Part shown: positions 1 to 5,705 of the stretch, one piece after another
Layout of the letters: every line of letters begins with the position of its first letter
How positions within the stretch are numbered: the first letter of the stretch is position 1
Assembly: GCA_026996955.1 (NCBI GenBank)
Contig: JALWJV010000118.1
Coordinates: 1-5,705, forward strand
Direction of reading: 5' to 3'
Source: Deltaproteobacteria bacterium
Lineage (GTDB): Bacteria; Desulfobacterota; Dissulfuribacteria; Dissulfuribacterales; QOAL01
DNA length: 5,705 nt
The notes under the pieces: generated by a model
Databases searched by the model: none
Told to the model about the DNA's origin: nothing
Seen by the model: the letters and a program-made list of their open reading frames with translations, nothing else
Position numbers and translations under genes: made by a program

Positions 1-558
1 TTTATTGTCTTCTGTATCTATAGCTATAAGAGAAATTTTCATTTGTCTTATTTTGGGTTTCTCTTCTTTTTTGACGGCTGGAACCGTCTTTTTTGAAGCA
101 TTCTTATCTTCTTCTATTTTGTTTTCTCCAATAATGTCTTCTATTGTATCCTCTGTCTTTTTTCTTTCAGTTTTTACGCTTTTTTCTATTTGAGGAAGGG
201 GTGGCAAGAGATCTGATCCAAGCTCAATTTCTTCTTCGCCCTCTTCACCTTCTCCAAGATTCAAGCTTCCAGAACCTTTCATAATTGAAATTTCTTCAAT
301 TCTGTTGTTTTGTTTTTCAAGACTGTCTTGAAGGTATTGCTTGAGGCTTTCAATTTTCTGATCTGTTTCCTCTGCATTCATTTCAATCATTTCTTTTTGT
401 TTTGCAACAGAATCTATAATCATGTTCTTGAGTTCATTCTTTGTTTCGTTAATGTCTCTTTTTGTCTGTTTCATAAATTCTATAAGAAGCTTGCTCTGTT
501 TATCAATAGTATTTTCTACAGAGATAGCCCAACTTTCTTTAAAATCTCTTTCTGCTCC
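1..558 (-). CDS. Partial coiled-coil, Lys/Glu-rich protein, cut at both ends; possibly TraB/VirB10-like
   Basis: The minus-strand frame is open from 573 (just after a TGA at 574-576) to the left edge with no stop, about 190 codons. No start codon with a ribosome site lies near the right end; the first ATG is at 472-474, inside the coiled coil, so the true N-terminus seems missing. In order it shows ERDFKESWAIS near 520-552, a long charged amphipathic helix with coiled-coil character (about 290-520), an acidic Gly/Glu stretch and LPPLP (about 190-270), a Lys/Glu/Pro-rich, probably disordered linker (about 45-190), and then KISLIAIDTEDNK at the edge, which may open a folded domain. Codon use is AT-rich, unlike the genes to the right. 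I do not recognise it firmly. The order 'DxxxSW, coiled coil, proline/lysine linker, beta-strand start' recalls TraB/VirB10-type proteins of F-like conjugation systems, whose N-terminal membrane anchor would lie in the missing part. A generic coiled-coil structural protein is equally possible. Confidence 0.6.
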
Positions 559-1922
559 ACGGTAGCCGGGGTATCAAGCCTTGCATAGACCGGGGTGCCG
601 TACTTTTCAGTAAGTGTTTTGTAATACTCTCCCGGATCCTTTCCTGTGCAGGCAGTAATCTCTGCTGCAAGAAGCGCAAGTATCATCCCGTCCTTGTCCG
701 TGGTCCAGACCCTGCCGTCTTTTCGCAGGAAGCTTGCTCCTGCGCTCTCCTCGCCACCAAAACAGATTGTGCCATGAATAAGCCCGTCCACAAACCACTT
801 GAAACCAACAGGCACCTCAATGACCTTTCTGCCAAGGCCCTGGGCAACCCTGTCTATTATGGAACTGCTCACAAGGGTTTTACCTATTGCAAGGCTGCTG
901 TCCCATTCCGGGCGGTTCCTGCACAGGTAATCAATGGCAACACTGAGGTAGTGGTTTGGATTCATGAGGCCGCTGCTGGGGGTGACAATACCATGACGGT
1001 CAAAGTCAGTATCGTTTCCAAAGGCAATGTCATAGCTGTCCTTAAGTGAAACCAGGCCTGCCATTGCATAGGGAGATGAGCAGTCCATCCTGATCTTTCC
1101 GTCCCAGTCAAGGTGCATGAAGGAGAAGGTGGAATCAAGGGTATCGTGCAGGCAGTCCATGTTAAGGCCGTACCTGTCGCGGATTGCCTTGTAGTAGGCA
1201 AGCCCTGAGCCTCCAAGGGCATCTGCCCCTATGCGGATTCCGGACCGGGCGATAACATCCATATCCACCACGTTTTTGAGGTCCTCAACGTACGGGGTTA
1301 AAAAATCGTACTGGCGCACGTTCCGGGCTTCAAGGGCACTTTCAAGGTCCATTTTCCTTACGTCAGAAAGGCCGTTTTCAAGAATACGGTTTGCCCTGTC
1401 CTGAATCCATGAGGTAACATCCACATCAGCAGGGCCACCGTGGGGAGGATTGTACTTGAAACCGCCGTCTGTGGGAGGATTGTGCGAAGGGGTTATGACT
1501 ATGCCGTCACACTGCTCCTTCTGCTCCTGGTTATGTGTAAGTATGGCATGGGAGATAACCGGTGTGGGGGTGTATCCAAAATTTTCGGCAATACAGACGT
1601 TAACGCCGTTTGCCGCAAGGACCTGAAGTGCGGTAAGCTGTGCAGGCCATGATAACGGATGGGTATCCATGCCCATAAAGAGTGTGCCTGTGATTCCTGC
1701 CTCTGCGCGGTATTCACACACGGCCTGGCTTGTTGCAAGGATGTGGGCCTCATTAAAACTGTTCTTCAGAGATGAACCGCGATGCCCGGAGGTTCCAAAG
1801 CTTACCCGCTCGGTGGCAACATCCATTCGGGGTTTTCTCGTATAGTAGGCGGAAATCAGTTCCGGAACATTTATCAGCATATCTCTCGGGGCAGGTTTTC
1901 CTGCAAGTGGATGGTTACTCAT
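516..1922 (-). CDS. pgm: Phosphoglucomutase (alpha-D-glucose type), 3'-truncated
   Basis: Cytosolic enzyme interconverting glucose 6-phosphate and glucose 1-phosphate, of the alpha-D-phosphohexomutase superfamily. The N-terminus (AGKPAPRD.LINV.EL..AYY) matches the E. coli Pgm type, supporting the ATG at 1922. Visible motifs are TSGHRGS (residues 44-50), the phosphoserine loop TPSHNPP with Ser146, the metal site DTDFDR (304-309) and the sugar-binding loop GGEESAG (389-395). The frame ends at residue 468, while E. coli Pgm has about 546. The whole C-terminal domain 4, which carries the SRPSGTE-type phosphate-binding loop, is absent. The last ~8-15 residues are probably not native, since they are read across the junction. 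The start overlaps the ackA stop as ATGA, and a strong AAGGAGAG site lies about 9 bases upstream. The enzyme as read here would be expected to be inactive; the full gene may exist in the source genome if the junction is an assembly error. Confidence 0.92.
   Translation of the reverse strand: MSNHPLAGKPAPRDMLINVPELISAYYTRKPRMDVATERVSFGTSGHRGSSLKNSFNEAHILATSQAVCEYRAEAGITGTLFMGMDTHPLSWPAQLTALQVLAANGVNVCIAENFGYTPTPVISHAILTHNQEQKEQCDGIVITPSHNPPTDGGFKYNPPHGGPADVDVTSWIQDRANRILENGLSDVRKMDLESALEARNVRQYDFLTPYVEDLKNVVDMDVIARSGIRIGADALGGSGLAYYKAIRDRYGLNMDCLHDTLDSTFSFMHLDWDGKIRMDCSSPYAMAGLVSLKDSYDIAFGNDTDFDRHGIVTPSSGLMNPNHYLSVAIDYLCRNRPEWDSSLAIGKTLVSSSIIDRVAQGLGRKVIEVPVGFKWFVDGLIHGTICFGGEESAGASFLRKDGRVWTTDKDGMILALLAAEITACTGKDPGEYYKTLTEKYGTPVYARLDTPATVEQKEILKKVGLSL
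530..560. other. Composition and gene-content junction
   Basis: Pgm similarity on the minus strand holds up to about the residues ATVEQKE (546-566) and perhaps to ILKKV (531-545), then ends with an unrelated short tail and TAG at 516-518. In the -2 shifted reading, the AT-rich coiled-coil frame becomes convincing from about 552 leftward. Base composition changes sharply in the same place. No direct repeat, terminal inverted repeat, tRNA or transposase is visible at the join. The exact breakpoint cannot be fixed because the bases at 536-557 fit both reading frames. Confidence 0.75.
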
Positions 1923-3136
1923 GAATTCTCTCTCCTTATTCCACAGACCTTTACAGTCTGCCGTGCTATCTCAAGTTCTTCATCAGTGGGGACTACCAGT
2001 ATGGCACAGGAAGAATCATCTGAATGAATGGCCATTATGTCTTTTCTGCACCCCATGTTTCTCTCGTGGTCAATGGTGATACCCATTGCCTCAAGCCCAG
2101 AGCAGGCCTTCATGCGAACCACAGCGGAATTTTCGCCAATGCCACCGGTGAATACAATGCAGTCAACCCCGCCCAGGGCAGCCATGTAGGAACCGATGTA
2201 CTTTTTAAGCCTGTAGCAGAATATATCCAGGGCAAGCCTGGCCCTGTCATCGCCCTTTTCTGCTGCCTCGGTAATGGTTCGCATGTCATTTTCACCGCAT
2301 ATTCCCTTCAGCCCGCTTTGCCTGTTCACCATGCGGTCCAGTGCGTCAATGTCCATGCCTGCCTCCCTGGCAAGGTAGAAGAGGATGGCTGCATCAAAAT
2401 CCCCGCTGCGGGTCCCCATGACCAGCCCCTCAAGCGGAGTCATACCCATTGAGGTATCAATGCACCTGCCGCCCCTTATGGCAGCGGCACTTGCCCCGTT
2501 TCCAAGGTGCAGGGTAATAATGTTAAGCTCCTCTATGGGCCTTCCCAGATAATCTGCCGCACGTCTTGCAACAAATCCGTGGGATGTGCCGTGAAATCCA
2601 TAACGCCGCACATGAAGTTTATTGTAAATTTCATAGGGAAGCGCATACATGAAGGCATGCTCAGGCATGGTCTGGTGAAAGGCAGTATCAAAAACCGCCA
2701 CCTGCGGTATATCTGGGGCATGCTCCATTATAACACGGATGCCTGTAAGGTTTGCCGGGTTATGAAGGGGTGCAAGAGGTACCAGCCTCTCAATGGTTTC
2801 AATTACTGTATGGTCAATTAGAACCGGCTCATGAAATTTCTCACCGCCATGCACAACCCTGTGGCCTATTCCAGCAATCTCACTGATATCTGAAAAAGAG
2901 CCGCTTTCCTTAAGAAGCTCTCCCATGAGCCTGATTGCCTGCCTGTGGTCGGAAACAGGCTGCTGATATTCAAGCGTCTTTTCCCTGCCGCTTTCATCAG
3001 CAAAGTTGATTCGGGCAGCTCCAGTCGCCTCGCCAATCCCCTCCACAAGCCCGGAGGCTGCCACAGAAAGCCCGGGCAGCAAAAAGAGCTGAAATTTAAG
3101 TGACGAGGAGCCGGAATTTAATACCAGTATTTTCAT
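1919..3136 (-). CDS. ackA: Acetate kinase
   Basis: Cytosolic ASKHA-fold kinase: acetyl phosphate + ADP to acetate + ATP, reversible. The 405-residue product is of usual family length (about 400). It starts with the signature MKILVLNSGSSSLKF (Asn7, Ser10, Ser12). It then shows GHRVVHGGEKF (Arg93), VFDTAFHQTMP (catalytic Asp150), YGFHGTSH (His182), the nucleotide loop HLGNGAS (210-216), MGTRSGD (Arg243), FTGGIGENS (329-337) and PTDEELEIA with the metal-binding Glu near 386. All key residues are present. The frame extends 23 codons upstream to an ATG at 3205, but that part overlaps eda and is not family-like, so the ATG at 3136 is chosen. No strong Shine-Dalgarno precedes it, only AGG-type sequence in the 37-bp gap after eda. 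It follows edd-eda and overlaps pgm by 4 bp, suggesting co-transcription. No pta (phosphotransacetylase) is in view, so acetyl phosphate must come from a gene elsewhere. Confidence 0.96.
   Translation of the reverse strand: MKILVLNSGSSSLKFQLFLLPGLSVAASGLVEGIGEATGAARINFADESGREKTLEYQQPVSDHRQAIRLMGELLKESGSFSDISEIAGIGHRVVHGGEKFHEPVLIDHTVIETIERLVPLAPLHNPANLTGIRVIMEHAPDIPQVAVFDTAFHQTMPEHAFMYALPYEIYNKLHVRRYGFHGTSHGFVARRAADYLGRPIEELNIITLHLGNGASAAAIRGGRCIDTSMGMTPLEGLVMGTRSGDFDAAILFYLAREAGMDIDALDRMVNRQSGLKGICGENDMRTITEAAEKGDDRARLALDIFCYRLKKYIGSYMAALGGVDCIVFTGGIGENSAVVRMKACSGLEAMGITIDHERNMGCRKDIMAIHSDDSSCAILVVPTDEELEIARQTVKVCGIRRENS
1923..1940 (-). promoter_or_regulatory. Ribosome binding site of pgm inside the ackA tail
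   Basis: On the minus strand AAGGAGAGAG precedes the pgm ATG by about 6-9 bases. The same bases encode the Arg-Arg-Glu near the AckA C-terminus (AGG AGA GAG), just ahead of the ATGA overlap. Together these indicate translational coupling of pgm to ackA. Confidence 0.7.
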
Positions 3137-3173
3137 GCCTGACCTGTCTGACCCATTTCTGAATGCCACACCA

Positions 3174-3818
3174 TTATGATGCCAGGGAAACTGCCTCTGA
3201 TGCAAGCCTGGTTATCTGCTCCCATTCACCGTTTTTTACAGCATCGCCAGGAATAAGCCATGAACCGCCTACACAGGCGACATTTTCAAGGGCAAGATAA
3301 TCCCGGCAGTTTGCCGGAGAGATGCCCCCGGTAGGACAGAAGGTGCAGTGTGGAAACGGCCCGCCTATGGACCTTATTGCCTTTACGCCCCCTGCTGCCT
3401 CTGCAGGAAAAAACTTGAACACATCGTATCCCATCTCCATGCCCATCATGAGCTCTGAAGCTGTTGATATACCGGGAATAAATGCAACGGGACCGCTGTT
3501 TGCCGCCTCAAGGAGTTTTGGGGTCATCCCGGGGCTAAGGGCAAAGGTGCCGCCTGCATCTGCCACCATGTGAAGTTCCTCAGGGGTGAGCACGGTTCCG
3601 GCACCCACAATGGCATCTGGAACCTCACTGCTTATTGCCCTGATAACATCAATTGCAACCGGGGTTCTCAGGGTTATTTCAAGAACCCTGATCCCGCCTG
3701 CAAGCAGGGCCTTTGCCATTGGGACAGCATATTCAAGTTTTTCAACCACCATAACCGGTATCACCGGCCCGGTCTTTACGATTTCAAGGGGTGATATCTT
3801 CCAGTTTCTGCCTGCCAT
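3174..3818 (-). CDS. eda: KDPG aldolase (2-keto-3-deoxy-6-phosphogluconate aldolase)
   Basis: Class I aldolase of the (beta/alpha)8 KDPG/KHG family. It splits KDPG into pyruvate and glyceraldehyde 3-phosphate, the second dedicated step of the Entner-Doudoroff pathway, and the family can also act on 4-hydroxy-2-oxoglutarate. The 214-residue product has family length. Visible motifs are VIPVMVVEKLE (19-29), LEITLRTP with the general base Glu47 and Arg51, VGAGTVL (71-77), LSPGMTP (94-100), the Schiff-base lysine Lys135 in FKFFPAEA, and the phosphate-binding segments CPTGGIS (161-167) and GGSWL (184-188). It begins 14 bp after the edd stop, with AGGAG about 3-7 bases before the ATG. Sequence and placement directly behind edd leave little doubt; the nearest alternative name, KHG aldolase, is the same enzyme family. 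Confidence 0.97.
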   Translation of the reverse strand: MAGRNWKISPLEIVKTGPVIPVMVVEKLEYAVPMAKALLAGGIRVLEITLRTPVAIDVIRAISSEVPDAIVGAGTVLTPEELHMVADAGGTFALSPGMTPKLLEAANSGPVAFIPGISTASELMMGMEMGYDVFKFFPAEAAGGVKAIRSIGGPFPHCTFCPTGGISPANCRDYLALENVACVGGSWLIPGDAVKNGEWEQITRLASEAVSLAS

Positions 3819-3832
3819 GTCTCCTGCTCCAT
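3819..3832 (-). promoter_or_regulatory. eda ribosome binding site in the edd-eda gap
   Basis: The 14-bp gap contains GGAGCAGGAGAC directly before the eda ATG. Either GGAG could pair with the 16S tail: the nearer one is very close to the start (about 2-3 bases), the farther one has normal spacing (about 8). This favours reinitiation by ribosomes finishing edd. Confidence 0.5.
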
Positions 3833-5662
3833 TCAGTCTTCAGTTGTGTATGAAAATATGGCAGAGGCCCCTTCATCAGCGCCAAGCTGCTCCTTCCTGA
3901 GCGCTGCAAATATCTGCCTGCCAAGGCCATAATGCGATGTGTTAAGATCTGCCTTTGCGCACGGCCGCTGTTCCAGTTCCTGTTTGTCCACCTTTACCTC
4001 AAGGAGGCTGTTTGCCGCATCCATTACAATCACATCTCCGTCCCGCACCCGGCCAATATTTCCCCCTGCAGCAGCCTCAGGTGTGCAGTGAATGGCAAAG
4101 GGCACGGTGCCTGATGCGCCGGAGAGCCTGCCGTCTGTCACAAGCCCCACAGTGTAGCCGCGCTGCATGATAACAGTAAGGAACATGATGAGTTTGTGAA
4201 GCTCGGGCATTCCGTTTGCCCTTGGCCCCTGGAAACGCACAACCGCAACAAGATCACGGTCAAGGCTTCCCTCATGAAAGGCCTCCTCAAGCTCCTTCTG
4301 GCTGTGAAAAACCATTGCAGGCGCCTCCACATAGGTATTTTCTCCATCCTTAAGGGCTGAGATCTTCATGACCGCCCTGCCAAGATTACCCTGAAGAATC
4401 TTAATGCCCCCCACCTTGTCCATGGGTTGGGCCACGGTTGATATGGTTCCGGGATCACGACTCTCTGTGGGTCCCGGCTTCCACACTGCCTCTTGGCCCT
4501 CAAGAACAGGCTGCTGGGTGTAGTGCCTGAAGCCATTTCCTGCAACAGTCATAACATCTTCGTGAAGCATGCCGTTTTCAAGAAGCTCGCGGATAAATAC
4601 CGCCATGCCCCCTGCCTGCTGAAAGGTGTTTATGTCACCGCTCCCATTGGGATAGATGCGGACAATCAGTGGGACATTGTCTGAAATCTCCTCAAAATCC
4701 GCCCAGTCAATTCGCACGCCCGCAGCCCGTGCAATGGCAACCAGGTGCATGGTCTCGTTGGTTGAGCCTCCGCTTGCCATGAGCCCGACCATTGCGTTTA
4801 CCACTGATTTCTCACTTATTACATGCCCTATAGGTGTGTAGTTATCACCAAGGGCTGTCATGCCTGTTACCTGCCGTGCCGCTGCCCTGGTAAGTGCCCT
4901 GCGAAGCTCAGTATTTGCATTTACAAAGGATGAGCCGGGAAGGTGCATTCCAAGCATCTCGGCCATTAGCTGGTTGGAGTTTGCTGTACCGTAAAATGTG
5001 CAGGTCCCGGGGCTGTGATACGCCTTTACCTCTGTTTCAAGCATCTCCTTCCTGCCCACCTTGCCCTGGGCAAAGAGGGCACGCACCTTGTTCTTTTCGC
5101 TGTGCTCAATGCCCGAAGTCATGGGGCCTGCCGGAACCAGAATCATGGGAAGATAGCCAAACTGGAGTGCCCCCATGAGGAGTCCCGGAAGAATCTTGTC
5201 ACATACCCCAAGGAGCATTGCACCGTCAAAGACGTTGTGGCACAGGGCAATCACCGTTGACATGGCTATTACATCACGGCTCATGAGACTCAAATCCATG
5301 CCCGGCTCGCCCTGGGTGATTCCATCGCACATGGCAGGCACGCCGCCTGCCACCTGGGCATTTCCCCCTGCCTCTGCCACTGCCTGTTTTAACAGATCCG
5401 GATATTTCCCGTATGGCTCATGTGCAGATACAAGGTCGTTGTAAGCGGTGATGATGGCAATGTTTGGCACGTCATCTTTCATAAGCGCCTGGCGGCACTG
5501 CCTGCCGCATGCCGCAAGGTCATGGGCAAGATTGGAACACTCAAGACTGTCCCGGAATACGCCCCCTGGCCTGTTTTCTTCAATTCGCCTTAAGTATGCC
5601 TCGCGGTGAGGCCTGCTTCGTTCGATGATTCTTTTGGTTACCTTTTCAATGGCGGGATTCAT
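3833..5662 (-). CDS. edd: Phosphogluconate dehydratase (Entner-Doudoroff dehydratase)
   Basis: Iron-sulfur dehydratase of the IlvD/Edd family; it converts 6-phospho-D-gluconate to KDPG and water in the cytosol. The 609 residues compare with about 603 in E. coli Edd, and similarity runs from MNPAIEKVTKRIIERSR to near the end. The three family cysteines for the Fe-S cluster are seen at Cys112 (VPAMCDGITQG), Cys154 (LGVCDKILPG, the family signature) and Cys221 (GTCTFYGTANSNQ). Further marks are AYNDLVSAHEPY (73-84), ASGGSTNETMHL (296-307), GNLGRAVMK (425-433), QGPRANGMPELH (478-489) and the second signature TDGRLSGASG (509-518). The Edd-specific N-terminus and the adjacent eda separate it from IlvD (dihydroxyacid dehydratase). 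The start is supported by AAGGAAAG about 4-5 bases upstream and by the conserved N-terminus. It is the first cluster gene in view. The cluster probably makes the cell sensitive to oxygen at this step through Fe-S loss, which is known for the family. Confidence 0.97.
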   Translation of the reverse strand: MNPAIEKVTKRIIERSRPHREAYLRRIEENRPGGVFRDSLECSNLAHDLAACGRQCRQALMKDDVPNIAIITAYNDLVSAHEPYGKYPDLLKQAVAEAGGNAQVAGGVPAMCDGITQGEPGMDLSLMSRDVIAMSTVIALCHNVFDGAMLLGVCDKILPGLLMGALQFGYLPMILVPAGPMTSGIEHSEKNKVRALFAQGKVGRKEMLETEVKAYHSPGTCTFYGTANSNQLMAEMLGMHLPGSSFVNANTELRRALTRAAARQVTGMTALGDNYTPIGHVISEKSVVNAMVGLMASGGSTNETMHLVAIARAAGVRIDWADFEEISDNVPLIVRIYPNGSGDINTFQQAGGMAVFIRELLENGMLHEDVMTVAGNGFRHYTQQPVLEGQEAVWKPGPTESRDPGTISTVAQPMDKVGGIKILQGNLGRAVMKISALKDGENTYVEAPAMVFHSQKELEEAFHEGSLDRDLVAVVRFQGPRANGMPELHKLIMFLTVIMQRGYTVGLVTDGRLSGASGTVPFAIHCTPEAAAGGNIGRVRDGDVIVMDAANSLLEVKVDKQELEQRPCAKADLNTSHYGLGRQIFAALRKEQLGADEGASAIFSYTTED

Positions 5663-5705
5663 AATCTTTCCTTATTCACTCTCTTCAAATGGCGTATCTA
5701 TTCAG
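5663..5705 (-). other. Short region upstream of edd with its ribosome site
   Basis: On the minus strand AAGGAAAGATT precedes the edd ATG and gives a good Shine-Dalgarno. No clear -10/-35 pair is seen in the 43 bases available. One frame is open from the window edge to a TGA at 5685-5687 and could be the last six codons (LNRYAI) of an upstream gene 22 bp from edd, but this is too short to support. Confidence 0.4.

Noticed and set aside
472..474. ATG at 472-474 as the real start of the AT-rich protein
   Set aside because: No Shine-Dalgarno precedes it, it sits inside the coiled coil, and the protein-like frame continues to its right up to the junction. An internal Met is more likely, though it cannot be excluded.
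310..588. Plus-strand open frame, Phe/Leu-rich, looking like a small membrane protein
   Set aside because: It is the antisense of the Lys/Glu-rich coiled coil: AAA/GAA codons read backwards give TTT/TTC (Phe). The minus-strand frame has far better protein-like character. The same holds for the plus-strand frame at 5-193.
3137..3205. Upstream ATG at 3205 extending AckA by 23 residues
   Set aside because: The extension overlaps the end of eda, has no family similarity, and the conserved MKILVLNSGSSS start is at 3136.
4894..5444. Several overlapping plus-strand open frames opposite edd, and similar ones opposite eda, ackA and pgm (for example 2024-2452)
   Set aside because: They lie wholly antisense to strongly conserved genes, are Pro/Arg/Ser/Cys-rich with no recognisable motifs, and have no consistent ribosome sites. 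They are shadows of the GC-rich coding strand.
1..5705. tRNA, rRNA, CRISPR repeats, insertion-sequence ends or rho-independent terminators
   Set aside because: None was seen on reading either strand: gaps are 43 bp or shorter, no regularly spaced repeats occur, and no GC hairpin with a T-run follows a gene. A careful computed search could still find a weak structure.

Overview
The window has two parts of different character. From about position 550 to the right-hand end it carries a compact minus-strand gene cluster of moderate to high GC (37 G/C of 60 in 2401-2460). In transcription order the genes are edd, eda, ackA and pgm. The first ~550 bases are much more AT-rich (21 G/C of 60 in 301-360). 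They encode, also on the minus strand, part of an unrelated coiled-coil, Lys/Glu-rich protein that runs off the left edge.

The cluster makes metabolic sense. Edd and Eda are the two signature enzymes of the Entner-Doudoroff pathway (6-phosphogluconate to KDPG, then to pyruvate and glyceraldehyde 3-phosphate). AckA makes ATP from acetyl phosphate at the acetate end of pyruvate catabolism. Pgm links glucose 6-phosphate to glucose 1-phosphate, and so to glycogen or sugar-nucleotide metabolism. Spacing is tight: 14 bp, 37 bp and a 4-bp ATGA overlap. No terminator-like hairpin was seen in the gaps, so one transcript is likely, with its promoter to the right of the window or in the few bases beyond 5662.

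The proteins resemble proteobacterial families in the broad sense. Edd, Eda and Pgm are close in length and motifs to the gammaproteobacterial enzymes as I recall them, while AckA looks less enterobacterial. I would say a Gram-negative, proteobacteria- or Desulfobacterota-like bacterium, without a genus.

The notable feature is the junction at roughly 530-560. Pgm stops there after 468 residues and lacks its C-terminal phosphate-binding domain. The AT-rich frame begins there without a convincing start codon. Both genes are thus cut at one point. This is either an assembly chimera or a real rearrangement or insertion. The AT-rich fragment has weak features of a TraB/VirB10-like conjugation protein, which would fit a mobile element, but this is speculative. 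I see no previously undescribed system. No stretch over 300 bases lacks a gene if the left partial frame is accepted.
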